From Christensenella hongkongensis (GTDB lineage Bacteria > Bacillota > Clostridia > Christensenellales > Christensenellaceae), in the NCBI RefSeq assembly GCF_000981035.1, contig NZ_LAYJ01000115.1:62001-126000 (forward strand): a stretch of DNA of 64,000 nucleotides, in the 5' to 3' direction. A model generated the notes under the pieces. The model saw only the letters and a list, made by a program, of their open reading frames with translations. It searched no databases and was not told where the DNA came from. Below are positions 1-8,657 of the stretch, in pieces. Both the position numbers and the translations under genes were made by a program. Numbering within the stretch: the first letter of the stretch is position 1; every line of letters starts with the position of its first letter.

Positions 1-446
1 GGGCTTGTAGTATACGAAAGCGCAACCTCAGGCCATCCGCCATAACGGTTTGTGCTTTCGATCGACTGTCTCAGGTTTCTTGTATCGTTGAGCGCGTCAA
101 AAATACGAATCACGTCAATCCCGTTTTCACATGCCTTTTTCACGAAAAAGTCGACTACATCATCCGCGTAATGCTTATATCCAAGCAGGTTTTGCCCGCG
201 CAGGAGCATCTGAAGCTTGGTGTTTGGCATTGCTTTTCTTAATTTGCGCAGCCGTTCCCACGGATCCTCGTTTAAAAAGCGCAGGCACGCGTCAAAGGTA
301 GCGCCGCCCCAACATTCAATCGACCAGTATCCTATACTGTCCATTAGAGGAGCAATCGGAAGCATTTCTTCCGTCGTCATACGCGTCGCAGCCTGCGACT
401 GGTGCGCGTCCCTCATGATGGTATCCATAATATTTACTTTTGCCAT
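1..446 (-). CDS. oadA: Oxaloacetate decarboxylase/transcarboxylase 5S-type carboxyltransferase subunit, partial (N-terminus)
   Basis: The first ~149 residues are visible; the rest lies off the left edge. The start ([17 protein letters not shown]) follows a GGAGGAAT Shine-Dalgarno. [10 protein letters not shown], followed by [12 protein letters not shown] and [10 protein letters not shown], is the typical N-terminal TIM-barrel signature of OadA/PycB/transcarboxylase 5S proteins, with metal- and carboxybiotin-binding residues at the barrel mouth. The family moves CO2 between pyruvate/oxaloacetate and biotin. It is the last visible gene of the minus-strand operon after oadB, only 15 bp downstream. 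Whether it decarboxylates oxaloacetate or acts as the 5S part of a transcarboxylase cannot be told from this fragment. Confidence 0.9.
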   Translation of the reverse strand, partial: MAKVNIMDTIMRDAHQSQAATRMTTEEMLPIAPLMDSIGYWSIECWGGATFDACLRFLNEDPWERLRKLRKAMPNTKLQMLLRGQNLLGYKHYADDVVDFFVKKACENGIDVIRIFDALNDTRNLRQSIESTNRYGGWPEVALSYTTS

Positions 447-461
447 ACTATTCCTCCTTCA

Positions 462-1640
462 TTAGGCGAACAGCGAAAGCAGCACACCTGCCGCTACCGC
501 ACTGCCAATAACCCCGGCAACATTTGGACCCATCGCGTGCATCAACAGGAAGTTGGATGGATTTTCAGCCTGTCCGACCTTTTGCGATACACGTGCGGCC
601 ATCGGCACCGCCGATACGCCCGCAGATCCAATGAGCGGGTTGATCTTTCCGCCTGATAATTTACACATCAGTTTTCCAAGCATCACGCCTCCAAACGTAC
701 CAAAGCCAAAGGCAATAACGCCCAGGGCGATAATCAGGAGAGTATCCGGCGACAGGAACGTAGCGCCCTGCGTTGTTGCGCCTACGGATACGCCGAGGAA
801 TATCGTTACGATATTCATCAGTTCATTCTGCGCGGTGTTGGAAAGCCTGTCTACCACTCCGGATTCCCGCATCAGGTTACCCAGCATGAGCATACCCACA
901 AGCGGGGCTGCGGCCGGAACCAAAAGCGATACAAAAATCGTTACGGCAATCGGGAAAATGATTTTTTCCTTTTTCGATACGTGACGAAGCTGCTCCATCT
1001 TGATCGAGCGTTCTTCTTTTGTCGTACACAGCTTCATGATCGGCGGTTGTATAACCGGAACCAAAGCCATGTACGTATAGGCCGCGACCGCAATCGGGCC
1101 TAAATATTCTGGTGCAAGCTTGGACGTGACATAAATCGCCGTTGGTCCGTCCGCACCTCCAATAATACCGATCGAAGCCGCAATGTTCGGCGCAAAGCCA
1201 ACGAGCAACGCAAGAATCAGCGCCAAAAAAATGCCAAGCTGCGCTGCCGCACCCATCAGTAAGCTTTTGGGATTTGCGATCAGCGGACCAAAATCCGTCA
1301 TCGCTCCAACGCCAAGGAAAATAAGCGGCGGATAGATTCCAAGCTTTACCCCCAGGTATAAGTAGTCGAGCAAACCAGCCGTTGACTGGAAGTTTTGCCA
1401 GTCTACATGGCCGCCCTCAAAAAGTGCTGTGTGGTACATTTCCGCCATCGGCAGATTTGTGAGCAGCATACCAAACGCAATCGGAAGCAGCAAAAGCGGC
1501 TCGAATTTCTTTACGATCGCGAGGTATAGCAGTACGCACGCTATACCTATCATAACCCACTGCTGCCAATTCGTACCATTAAAAAAACCTGTAGTCTGTA
1601 CAAAATTGACCAGTGTTTCGCCAAAATTACCCAAAATCAA
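462..1640 (-). CDS. oadB: Na+-translocating decarboxylase beta subunit
   Basis: This 392-aa polytopic membrane protein belongs to the OadB/MmdB/GcdB family, which couples decarboxylation of carboxybiotin to Na+ export. It has about ten hydrophobic segments. Conserved features include [35 protein letters not shown] (the D of GGADGPT is the Na+ site in the family) and a C-terminal [15 protein letters not shown]. Length is close to the family norm (~375-430). The start is a TTG 4 nt after AAAGGAGG; no ATG fits better. It lies between the biotin carrier gene and oadA, so it should receive CO2-biotin from the carrier at the membrane. Confidence 0.95.
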   Translation of the reverse strand: MILGNFGETLVNFVQTTGFFNGTNWQQWVMIGIACVLLYLAIVKKFEPLLLLPIAFGMLLTNLPMAEMYHTALFEGGHVDWQNFQSTAGLLDYLYLGVKLGIYPPLIFLGVGAMTDFGPLIANPKSLLMGAAAQLGIFLALILALLVGFAPNIAASIGIIGGADGPTAIYVTSKLAPEYLGPIAVAAYTYMALVPVIQPPIMKLCTTKEERSIKMEQLRHVSKKEKIIFPIAVTIFVSLLVPAAAPLVGMLMLGNLMRESGVVDRLSNTAQNELMNIVTIFLGVSVGATTQGATFLSPDTLLIIALGVIAFGFGTFGGVMLGKLMCKLSGGKINPLIGSAGVSAVPMAARVSQKVGQAENPSNFLLMHAMGPNVAGVIGSAVAAGVLLSLFA

Positions 1641-1669
1641 TCAACCTCCTTTATGAGAATAAGTCATAT

Positions 1670-2074
1670 TTAACCAATTACCACAAGAAGGCTTCCTGTT
1701 TCTACACTTGCTCCTTTTGCTACAGATACTGCCGTCACGGTTCCCGCATGGGGCGCCATAATCTCGTTCTCCATTTTCATTGCTTCCAGAATCATAAGCA
1801 CGTCGCCTTCCGCAACCTTCTGGCCGACTGTTACATTAACGCTTAGGATTGTACCGGGCATTGGAGCGCTTACCTGTGTGCCTCCTGCCGGAGCGGCGGC
1901 AGGCGCTGCTGCTGCAGGTGCCGGTGCGGGTGTTGGCGCCGCCTGTTGAACAGGGGCAGCCGGAGCCGCTGGTGCGGGTGTTGGCGTTTCCTGTAGAGTT
2001 GCCTGCGAAGCTGTTACTTCTTCCACATCCACATTATAAGTATTTCCATTTACATTAATTACAAATCTACGCAT
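1670..2074 (-). CDS. Biotin carrier protein (biotinyl-lipoyl domain)
   Basis: This is a 134-aa biotin carboxyl carrier of a Na+ pump or transcarboxylase (MmdC/GcdC/1.3S type). The N-terminal segment [19 protein letters not shown] leads into a long Ala/Pro-rich flexible linker (residues ~30-65) and a C-terminal biotinyl domain. EAMKMEN carries the biotinylated Lys100. GGAGG precedes the ATG. The linker should let biotin swing between the carboxyltransferase (mmdA and/or oadA product) and OadB. The Ala/Pro linker is repetitive at DNA level, but no frameshift is visible. Confidence 0.95.
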   Translation of the reverse strand: MRRFVINVNGNTYNVDVEEVTASQATLQETPTPAPAAPAAPVQQAAPTPAPAPAAAAPAAAPAGGTQVSAPMPGTILSVNVTVGQKVAEGDVLMILEAMKMENEIMAPHAGTVTAVSVAKGASVETGSLLVVIG

Positions 2075-2095
2075 ATTTGATTACCTCCGAAAATT

Positions 2096-2467
2096 TTACC
2101 AGTTTGTGATCTGTGAGTCTCTGCCTGCTTTATTCCATGCAGAAGGGCCATTTGTTCTCCTATAGGATCTGATCACAAATGGTGTTGACGCCTGTTCGCT
2201 CTCCATTGCCGCTGCGACTGCTGCCGTAAGCACTGCAAGCAGTTCGTCATCCTGCACCTGCAGGACGGGCGACTGTGGCAGTGGTTCCGAAACCGCCTTT
2301 TCAACTCTGGATTCTTCCGCAGGCTTTTTCCGATCCTTCAAAACAATAGAAAGAACCGTTATAACGGCAATAATAAGAGCCAGACATACAAAGACAACCA
2401 ATAGTCCGAGCGCGATAGACTGCCCGCCGATCGCCAGTTCCTGTGATAAATCAAGACCACTGTTCAT
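2096..2467 (-). CDS. oadG: Na+-pump decarboxylase gamma subunit (OadG family)
   Basis: This 123-aa protein has one N-terminal transmembrane helix (about residues 15-42, SIALGLLVVFVCLALIIAVI) and a charged cytoplasmic tail. That is the layout of OadG/MmdD subunits, which hold the complex together and in some species bind Zn2+. It sits between mmdA and the biotin carrier gene, as in other Na+ pump operons. The C-terminal sequence is poorly conserved, so assignment rests on topology and position. The AGGTG Shine-Dalgarno is 7-8 nt before the ATG. Confidence 0.85.
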   Translation of the reverse strand: MNSGLDLSQELAIGGQSIALGLLVVFVCLALIIAVITVLSIVLKDRKKPAEESRVEKAVSEPLPQSPVLQVQDDELLAVLTAAVAAAMESEQASTPFVIRSYRRTNGPSAWNKAGRDSQITNW

Positions 2468-2482
2468 AAAGCCCCACCTCTC

Positions 2483-3991
2483 TTACAGCGGAAGCACGCC
2501 GTGCTTTTTCGGCAGCTTGTTTTCACGCTTTGAGATTGTCATTTCCAGGGCCGACACAAGGATCTGCCGCGTATGGGCCGGTTCGATCACATCGTCTACT
2601 ACGCCCTGCTCCGCCGCCTGCCATGGATTTGCATACTCTTCAATATACCGTTCCTTCATTTGCTGCTTTGCAGCAACGCCGTCCTGCGCCTTGCTGATTT
2701 CATCTTCATATAGGATAAGGGCGCCCGCTTCCGCAGGCATGGATGAAATCTCAGCGGTTGGCCACGCATACACCATATCGGCGCCAAGGGCCTTCGGACA
2801 CATCATCGCGAAACCGTCGCCGACTGCTTTTCCCGTTACGACTGTCAGCTTCGGAATACCCGCCTGTGCATATGCGCCAATGAGGCGCGCCGCATTCGGA
2901 ATCAATGCCTTTTGTTCCCATTCAATATTTACGCCCGAGCCGTTACAGTTTGCGAGCGTTATGACCGGAATATTAAACGCATCCAGCAATCCTATGAACC
3001 GCGCCGCTTTTTTGGCTGCATTGCAGGTCATCTCCTGATCCGCATTCGCCACAAAGCCGCAGACATTCCCCCCCAGTCTGCCAAATGCTGTGATTACGCC
3101 GGGCGCAAAGTATGCGCCGCTTTCCAGAATGATTCCATGATCGGCAATCGCTGAAATAACAGCTTTTGCATCGTAGCCTTCTTCCCCTGTAAAAGGAAGT
3201 TGACGGTTTAAATCGTCCGTATCAAGCCCATAAGGCGCTTCGTCAAGATTATTGGATGGAAGGAAGGACAGAAGTGTTTTAACCGTATCAGCACATTCCT
3301 CTTCGTTTGCACATAAGAACTGCGAAATGCCTGTATTTTCATTATGATTGCGTGCTCCAAATTCTTGCGTCGCCTGAATGTTTTTTCCAAGCGCAGAGCC
3401 GTAAATCTGCGGACCGTGCAGAGCAACCGCGGAAATTCCCTCCACCATAAGCGTAAAATCAGAAAGCGCAGCAATATATGCCGCCGTTCCAATGCAAGGG
3501 CCTGCAACAACTGTAATCGTTGGAATGACGCCCGAAAGCTCCGTCAGTTTGTTTAATATAGCGGCTGTACTTTCCACCGCAGCAATTCCCTCCGATATTC
3601 TCGCTCCGCCGGAATCTAAAACGCCAATAACAGGGACGCCATTCTTTGCCGCCATATCCATAACCTTCAGGATTTTTGCGGCATGTGCAGCAGATAACGA
3701 ACCCGAAAGGACTGTGTAATCCTGTGCATATAGAAAAACAGGTCTTTCGTCTATCGTCCCATAACCGCATACCACGCCCTCGCCCGTCGCGCTTGCGGCT
3801 TCAAAACCGGGAGTGGAGAAGGTTCGCTTTACAAATTTTTCAATCTCGATGAAACTGCCCGCATCGAGCAATCGCTCCACTCTTTCGCGGGCTGTTTTCT
3901 TACCCGCTTCATGCTGAGCCTGAACCTTCTGTTGCCCACCGCCGGCAAGAGCATCCAAATTCTTTTCTCTGAGCTCTTCCAGTTTGCCCAT
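2483..3991 (-). CDS. mmdA: Acyl-CoA carboxyltransferase (methylmalonyl-CoA decarboxylase alpha / 12S type)
   Basis: This is a 502-aa biotin-dependent carboxyltransferase of the MmdA/PccB family (two crotonase-like domains). Family motifs include GARERVERLLDAGSF near residue 35, GGARISEGIAAVES (first oxyanion-hole region) and LANCNGSGVNIEWEQ with TGKAVGDGFAMMCPKALGAD in the second half. Family enzymes transfer CO2 between methylmalonyl-, malonyl- or propionyl-CoA and biotin. It is the first gene of the operon, with GGAGGTAACGTA before the ATG. Together with the oadA product it would supply both halves of a transcarboxylase; substrate specificity is not readable from sequence alone. Confidence 0.93.
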   Translation of the reverse strand: MGKLEELREKNLDALAGGGQQKVQAQHEAGKKTARERVERLLDAGSFIEIEKFVKRTFSTPGFEAASATGEGVVCGYGTIDERPVFLYAQDYTVLSGSLSAAHAAKILKVMDMAAKNGVPVIGVLDSGGARISEGIAAVESTAAILNKLTELSGVIPTITVVAGPCIGTAAYIAALSDFTLMVEGISAVALHGPQIYGSALGKNIQATQEFGARNHNENTGISQFLCANEEECADTVKTLLSFLPSNNLDEAPYGLDTDDLNRQLPFTGEEGYDAKAVISAIADHGIILESGAYFAPGVITAFGRLGGNVCGFVANADQEMTCNAAKKAARFIGLLDAFNIPVITLANCNGSGVNIEWEQKALIPNAARLIGAYAQAGIPKLTVVTGKAVGDGFAMMCPKALGADMVYAWPTAEISSMPAEAGALILYEDEISKAQDGVAAKQQMKERYIEEYANPWQAAEQGVVDDVIEPAHTRQILVSALEMTISKRENKLPKKHGVLPL

Positions 3992-4090
3992 TACGTTACC
4001 TCCATATTAATAATGTATTTGTTTGAACAAAAAACTACCCTCTATTTTAACAATTCAATATTTCCCCTTCGTATCCCTGCAAAAAAATGA

Positions 4091-4807
4091 TCAAAGGACA
4101 AATTTTTTCAAGTACGCAACTTCTTCTTTTGTCAGCATCCGGTAGGAACCCTTTTTCAGGTTCCCAAGCTTGATATCTCCTACCGCGACGCGCTTCAGAT
4201 AGCATACGTTTTTTTCAATCGCCGCAAACATCCGCCGCACCTGCCTGTTTTTCCCTTCCGTAATAACGCAAAGGACTTCGCTCCTCGATCCGGAGCTGCT
4301 CAAAAGTTTCATGACGCACGGCGCCGTTTTATAGCCGTCGTCCAGAACCACTCCTTTGGATAGTTTTTCAAGCTCTTCTTCCGTAATTTCCGCATCAATG
4401 ACGGCAAGGTACTTTTTTTGTACGTTATGCTTTGGGTGTGTAAGGGCATTCGTAAGCGATCCGTCATTGGTCATCAAAAGCAGGCCTTCGGTCGTAAAGT
4501 CAAGCCGTCCAACCGGATAGAGGCGTTCCTTCACATCCTTTACATATTGCATCACAGTTTTCCTGCCATTTTCATCATGACAGGTAGAAACGCATCCTGC
4601 CGGTTTATTCAGCATCAGATAGATTTTATTCTTTTCCGGCCTTACAACGCGGTTCATATACTTTACTTCGTCTTTTTCCGGATCGACAAGAAATCCCATT
4701 TCCCTGACAGTTTGTCCGTTGACTTCTACCCTGCCCGCGGCAATCAGTTCTTCCGCTTTTCTCCTGGAAGCAATCCCCGCGTTCGCTAAAAACTTTTGTA
4801 ATCTCAT
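4091..4807 (-). CDS. rluB: 23S rRNA pseudouridine synthase, RsuA/RluB family
   Basis: This 238-aa enzyme has an N-terminal S4 RNA-binding domain (RLQKFLANAGIASRRKAEELI, residues 2-22) and a catalytic domain with GRLDFTTEGLLLMTNDG, where the Asp is the family nucleophile. RQVRRMFAAI near the C-terminus is also typical. It probably modifies the 23S rRNA helix 90-93 region. Length and domain order match RluB. AGGAG precedes the ATG. It follows scpB in the same direction after a 90-bp gap, a common Firmicute arrangement (scpA-scpB-rluB). Confidence 0.92.
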   Translation of the reverse strand: MRLQKFLANAGIASRRKAEELIAAGRVEVNGQTVREMGFLVDPEKDEVKYMNRVVRPEKNKIYLMLNKPAGCVSTCHDENGRKTVMQYVKDVKERLYPVGRLDFTTEGLLLMTNDGSLTNALTHPKHNVQKKYLAVIDAEITEEELEKLSKGVVLDDGYKTAPCVMKLLSSSGSRSEVLCVITEGKNRQVRRMFAAIEKNVCYLKRVAVGDIKLGNLKKGSYRMLTKEEVAYLKKFVL

Positions 4808-4896
4808 CCGTTCTCCTTATTTATCTTATGTTAACCCGATACTATCATACAAAAACAGGAGCGCGAACCCAATTTGTTTCGGCACTCCTATGGTAT

Positions 4897-5448
4897 TTAA
4901 AAGCTGTCTTCATCGGCCTGTGAGGATTCCTCCAACGCTTCAAAATCAATTTTCGGCAACTCCTCAAGCGATGCAATTCCAAAGTGTCTTAAAAATTCAT
5001 CCGTCGTTGCGAAAAGCGACGGCCTGCCAAGCACATCCTTTCGTCCGATCACTTCGATAAGCCCTTTTTCCCTCAATGTAGAGATTGCATAATTTGAGCG
5101 TACGCCCCTTATTTCATCAATCTCCGCCCGCGTGACCGGCTGCTTATAGGCTATAATGCTGAGCGTTTCCAAAACAGAGGTAGAAAGAGACGTATGCTCA
5201 TCCGGAGCAAGCAGGTCTTTAATATAGCCTCCATACACCGGATTTGTGCATAATTGCAGCTTGTCTCCAATTCGCGTTAAGAGAAGCCCTTCCTCCCTGT
5301 TTTTCTTTTCTTCGATGATTTCCTGCAGGATCACGTCAAGTTCATCGTCATCCATATCAAAAAGCTGTGCAAATACAGAAGTTTCAACTGCGTCGCCCGC
5401 CACAAAAAGCGTAGCCATAACCGCTCCGCATATTTTGTTTTTGTTCAA
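4897..5448 (-). CDS. scpB: Segregation and condensation protein B
   Basis: ScpB is a winged-helix partner of ScpA/SMC in chromosome condensation. The visible sequence includes SVLETLSIIAYKQPVTRAEIDEIRGV, the family signature. I place the start at a TTG whose first bases overlap the scpA stop (TTGA). GGAGGG lies 8 nt upstream inside the scpA 3' end, giving 183 aa, the usual length. The open frame continues upstream through scpA, but that extension is not ScpB-like. Overlap implies translational coupling to scpA. Confidence 0.9.
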   Translation of the reverse strand: MNKNKICGAVMATLFVAGDAVETSVFAQLFDMDDDELDVILQEIIEEKKNREEGLLLTRIGDKLQLCTNPVYGGYIKDLLAPDEHTSLSTSVLETLSIIAYKQPVTRAEIDEIRGVRSNYAISTLREKGLIEVIGRKDVLGRPSLFATTDEFLRHFGIASLEELPKIDFEALEESSQADEDSF

Positions 5449-6191
5449 TCTGCCATCCCTCCGTTTTGCTGCTCCAGAATAATATCCCCAAAAGCTGCCC
5501 TCTGGTTGATCATCAGCTTGCTGATGTGCCATAACTCAAGAAGGGCGATAAAGGTAACCGCTATCTCCATATGAGTGGCCTTTTCCTCAAACAGTGAAAA
5601 AAAGGATATCTTTTTTTCACGTTGCAGACGCTCCAGAATTTTTTTCTTCTGTACCCTGATGCTGAACATATCCTGCCTGATTTCAACATTACGGTATTGA
5701 ACCGGTTCTTTTTTCCTGTTTTTCAGAACCGACAGGAAAGCAAGATAGAGTGCGTCCGTATCTGTACCTTCAATAACGATCTCCTGATCGGCGTCGATAA
5801 TCTCTTCCGGCAGCTTATAATAAACGCCGCTTGCACCGCTTTCCATCCGGGCAAGCCTTTCGCTTGCTTCCTTGTAAAGTTTGTATGCGCGCAGGCGTTC
5901 TATGAGCTCTGTTTCTGGATCAACAAAATTCTCATCTTCCGTTTCTTCGCGCCGCGCAGGCAGAAGCGAACGTGATTTGATGTATAGCAGCGTTGCCGCC
6001 ATATTCAAAAATTCACTGGCGCGATCCATATCAAGCTCTTTGATTTCTTCCATATAGGAAAGATATTGCTCCGTAATCTCCGAAACAAAAATGTCCTGCA
6101 GGTCTATCTTCGCCTTGCTGACAAGGTGCAGCAGCAAATCCAGCGGCCCTTCAAACCGGGCAAGCTTAAAAAGCGGAATATGCGAACACAT
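5445..6191 (-). CDS. scpA: Segregation and condensation protein A
   Basis: This 248-aa kleisin bridges SMC heads. The N-terminus has the hallmark FEGPLDLLLHLVSKAKIDLQDI (residues ~13-34, broken here only by normal variation), followed by AATLLYIKSRSLLP. The C-terminal winged-helix ends in the region overlapping scpB. The start overlaps the end of the upstream M50 protease gene by 26 bp, suggesting coupling. The Shine-Dalgarno (AAAGGA) is rather distant, so a slightly later start is possible. Confidence 0.92.
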   Translation of the reverse strand: MCSHIPLFKLARFEGPLDLLLHLVSKAKIDLQDIFVSEITEQYLSYMEEIKELDMDRASEFLNMAATLLYIKSRSLLPARREETEDENFVDPETELIERLRAYKLYKEASERLARMESGASGVYYKLPEEIIDADQEIVIEGTDTDALYLAFLSVLKNRKKEPVQYRNVEIRQDMFSIRVQKKKILERLQREKKISFFSLFEEKATHMEIAVTFIALLELWHISKLMINQRAAFGDIILEQQNGGMAD

Positions 6192-6861
6192 ACGAACCCA
6201 GAAGCATTCCTTTCATTTGAGGTACAAACAGGCTGAAGAAAGAATCATAGACATTGATCAGCCAGATCGTGAAGCTTCCCAGAAGCCAGCCTGTAAAGCC
6301 AGTTATAATCAAAATCAAAAGGATAATAAACCCATAGCGGTAAAGCACATTCAATACCTTTGTCGCTTTATACGGCAGGAAGCTGCTCAGGAACTGAAAC
6401 CCGTCAAGCGGCGGAATGGGGATCAGGTTGAAAATACCAAGCGTAATGCTGAGAACCATGATCGGCACCATAATATGAATGTATATCTCGTTGATAAATC
6501 CAAGCGCCATACTGATAAAGAGAATCGCCGCGACAATAAACGAGGTGATAAAGTTAGCAATAATACCCGAAAGCGATACAATGATGTTATCCCTCTTTGG
6601 ATGCTTAAAATTACGTGAATTGATCGGCACGGGTTTCGCCCAGCCAAACCGGAACAACAGAAGGCAAATAAGCCCGACCGGATCAAGATGTTTCACCGGA
6701 TCAAGCGTCATCCTTCCAAGGTTGCGCGCAGTTGAATCGCCGCACTTATAAGCGGCGTACGCATGCGCATACTCGTGAATCGAAAGCGCCAGCAACACTG
6801 CCGGAATACTATACAAAAGCGCCATCCAATAGTTTGGATTTGCAAAATTGCTAAAAATCAT
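6166..6861 (-). CDS. Site-2 protease-like membrane metallopeptidase (M50, YwhC type)
   Basis: This 231-aa polytopic protein has HEYAH (His29-Glu30-His33), the zinc-binding HExxH inside a transmembrane segment, and NLIPIPPLDGFQFL near residue 150, which supplies the third ligand region (LDG). Both are hallmarks of M50B intramembrane proteases. It lacks a PDZ domain, so it resembles the small YwhC/Rip-like branch rather than RseP. Its target is unknown. GAGG precedes the ATG. It heads the scpA-scpB-rluB gene string. Confidence 0.88.
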   Translation of the reverse strand: MIFSNFANPNYWMALLYSIPAVLLALSIHEYAHAYAAYKCGDSTARNLGRMTLDPVKHLDPVGLICLLLFRFGWAKPVPINSRNFKHPKRDNIIVSLSGIIANFITSFIVAAILFISMALGFINEIYIHIMVPIMVLSITLGIFNLIPIPPLDGFQFLSSFLPYKATKVLNVLYRYGFIILLILIITGFTGWLLGSFTIWLINVYDSFFSLFVPQMKGMLLGSYVFAYSAF

Positions 6862-7045
6862 CTGACAAACCTCATATTTTCATAATTTACAGCATATAAA
6901 CAAATGCCAGTGCACGGTACGCACATTAGAATGTATGCTGCATAGCAGTTCCACACAACAGTTGCTTTCACATCCATTTGAGAAACCACAATCACATCGC
7001 CATGAAAGACGTATTAGTAAATTCTAACATATTCTACGATGATAA

Positions 7046-7876
7046 TCAAAGTTTTGCGCTACCTAATTTTCTCAGGAAACCATCAACGAGAGCGCGCATT
7101 TTCGATGCGACCATTTTGCCCGCCTCCATGACCTCTTCCATTGTAAGCGCATGCTTTGCAACGCCTGCCGCAAGGTTACTGATACAGGAAATTGCAACGG
7201 TTTTTACGCCGGCATGGGATGCAGCCACTACCTCATGCACCGTAGACATTCCAACCGCGTCAGCGCCAAGCACCCTGAGCGCACGGATTTCTGCCGGTGT
7301 TTCGTAAGACGGCCCTACCATGTATCCATATACGCCATGCTGCAAGTCGATCTTTTCCTCCGCTGCCACCTCGTCAAGCAGATCGTTCAGCTCTCCGGAA
7401 TAAGCAAAGGACATATCAGGAAAGCGCGGCCCAAGCTCGTCGATATTCGGTCCTGTAAGCGCGTTGTTCGCAGAAAAATTGATATGGTCTGTGATAACCA
7501 TCAAATCTCCTGCGGAAAAATCCAGATTGACGCCTCCAGCCGCGTTGGTCAGCAATACATATTTTGCGCCAAGCATTAAAAGCGTGCGCAGCGGTACGAC
7601 TGTTTCTGACGCGGTATAGCCCTCATAGCAATGAAAACGTCCGGATAAAAGAGCAATCTTCTTCCCTTCTTTACATCCGAAGGTCAGCTTTCCGGCGTGC
7701 CCCGGTGCGGTTGATACCGGAAAGCCCGGGATATCTGCGTAACAGAACTCTGCGACGACTTCATCAACCGTATCGCCATAATCGCCAAGCCCCGAACCTA
7801 AAACAATAACAACTTCCGGCTTAAAATCCGTTTTGGATTCAATATAATTCTTTGCTATCGTAAGTCTCTCTCTCAT
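7046..7876 (-). CDS. punA: Purine-nucleoside phosphorylase, PNP-I trimeric type
   Basis: This 276-aa enzyme phosphorolyses inosine and guanosine (and deoxy forms) to base plus (deoxy)ribose-1-phosphate. Visible family landmarks are VIVLGSGLGDYGD (phosphate-binding loop, ~24-36), GRFHCYEGY, TNAAGGVNLDF (purine site) and EVVAASHAGVKTVAISCISNLAAG. Length is normal. The ATG overlaps the TGA of the upstream Spo0A-like gene (ATGA), so the two are translationally coupled. Confidence 0.93.
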   Translation of the reverse strand: MRERLTIAKNYIESKTDFKPEVVIVLGSGLGDYGDTVDEVVAEFCYADIPGFPVSTAPGHAGKLTFGCKEGKKIALLSGRFHCYEGYTASETVVPLRTLLMLGAKYVLLTNAAGGVNLDFSAGDLMVITDHINFSANNALTGPNIDELGPRFPDMSFAYSGELNDLLDEVAAEEKIDLQHGVYGYMVGPSYETPAEIRALRVLGADAVGMSTVHEVVAASHAGVKTVAISCISNLAAGVAKHALTMEEVMEAGKMVASKMRALVDGFLRKLGSAKL

Positions 7877-8640
7877 TCTGTTTCCTTTCCAGATTCAAAC
7901 TGTAATAATATTTTTTCCGCCAATGCGGCAATAAACTCTCCGTTGGTCGGCTTACCCTTTTCTGCGCTGATCGTATAGCCGAAGTATTCGATAAAAGCAT
8001 CCGGATCACCCCTGTCCGCAGCCGTTTCAATCGCATGCCTGATATTGCGTTCCACACATTTTTCAGTGGAACCATATTTCAGCGCCAGCGGACGGTATAT
8101 GTTTTTATTGAGCGGACGAATACTCTGCTGATTTCGGCATACAAGCAAAAGCGCACCCTTCAAAAGCTTATAGCCCTGAATATTGGCGGGAACTCCAAGG
8201 CGTTTCAGTACCACTGAAATCCGCGCACTCAAAAGCTGGTCGCCGTCCAGAAGGCTAAGCGACCTGTTGTACGTATGCAAATCCGCCGCATCAAGCAGTC
8301 GATCGACAAATATCTTTTTTACATATGGTTTTACAAAGATATAATTGGCTTCAAGCTCAAACGCCTTTTTGATGATCAGCTCCTGACTCAGGGAGGTAAG
8401 AACCAGTTTTACAACATCCTTATCGGCAAGCATGTGCTCCATCAGCGCAAAACCGTCGTATCCTGGTAAAATCGCCTCGACAAGAACCAGATCAGGATGA
8501 TATCTGTCATAGAGTTCAAAGGCTTCTTCTCCGCTTGTCGTACCATAAAACGAATCCGAAACATCCTGTAGTATATCCCGGACCTGATTGACATATTCAT
8601 TACTTTGCTCAACTATTAATGTGCGCCTGAATCTTGTCAA
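7873..8640 (-). CDS. Spo0A-like transcription factor with degenerate receiver domain
   Basis: This 255-aa protein has a receiver-like N-terminal domain (1-115) and a Spo0A-type DNA-binding domain (~140-250). The latter includes LGVPANIQGYKLL, CVERNIRHAIETAADRG and KPTNGEFIAALAEKI, all diagnostic of Spo0A_C. The receiver is abnormal. The acidic pair is Glu11-Gln12, and the expected phosphoacceptor Asp is Glu55 (LVLVEAILPGYDG), while Thr82 and Lys104 remain. The locus argR-recN-this gene matches the spo0A locus of sporulating Firmicutes, except that spoIVB is absent. I infer an spo0A ortholog that no longer depends on phosphorelay input. Confidence 0.85.
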   Translation of the reverse strand: MTRFRRTLIVEQSNEYVNQVRDILQDVSDSFYGTTSGEEAFELYDRYHPDLVLVEAILPGYDGFALMEHMLADKDVVKLVLTSLSQELIIKKAFELEANYIFVKPYVKKIFVDRLLDAADLHTYNRSLSLLDGDQLLSARISVVLKRLGVPANIQGYKLLKGALLLVCRNQQSIRPLNKNIYRPLALKYGSTEKCVERNIRHAIETAADRGDPDAFIEYFGYTISAEKGKPTNGEFIAALAEKILLQFESGKETE

Positions 8641-8657
8641 CGCAATCCTCCGCCCGT

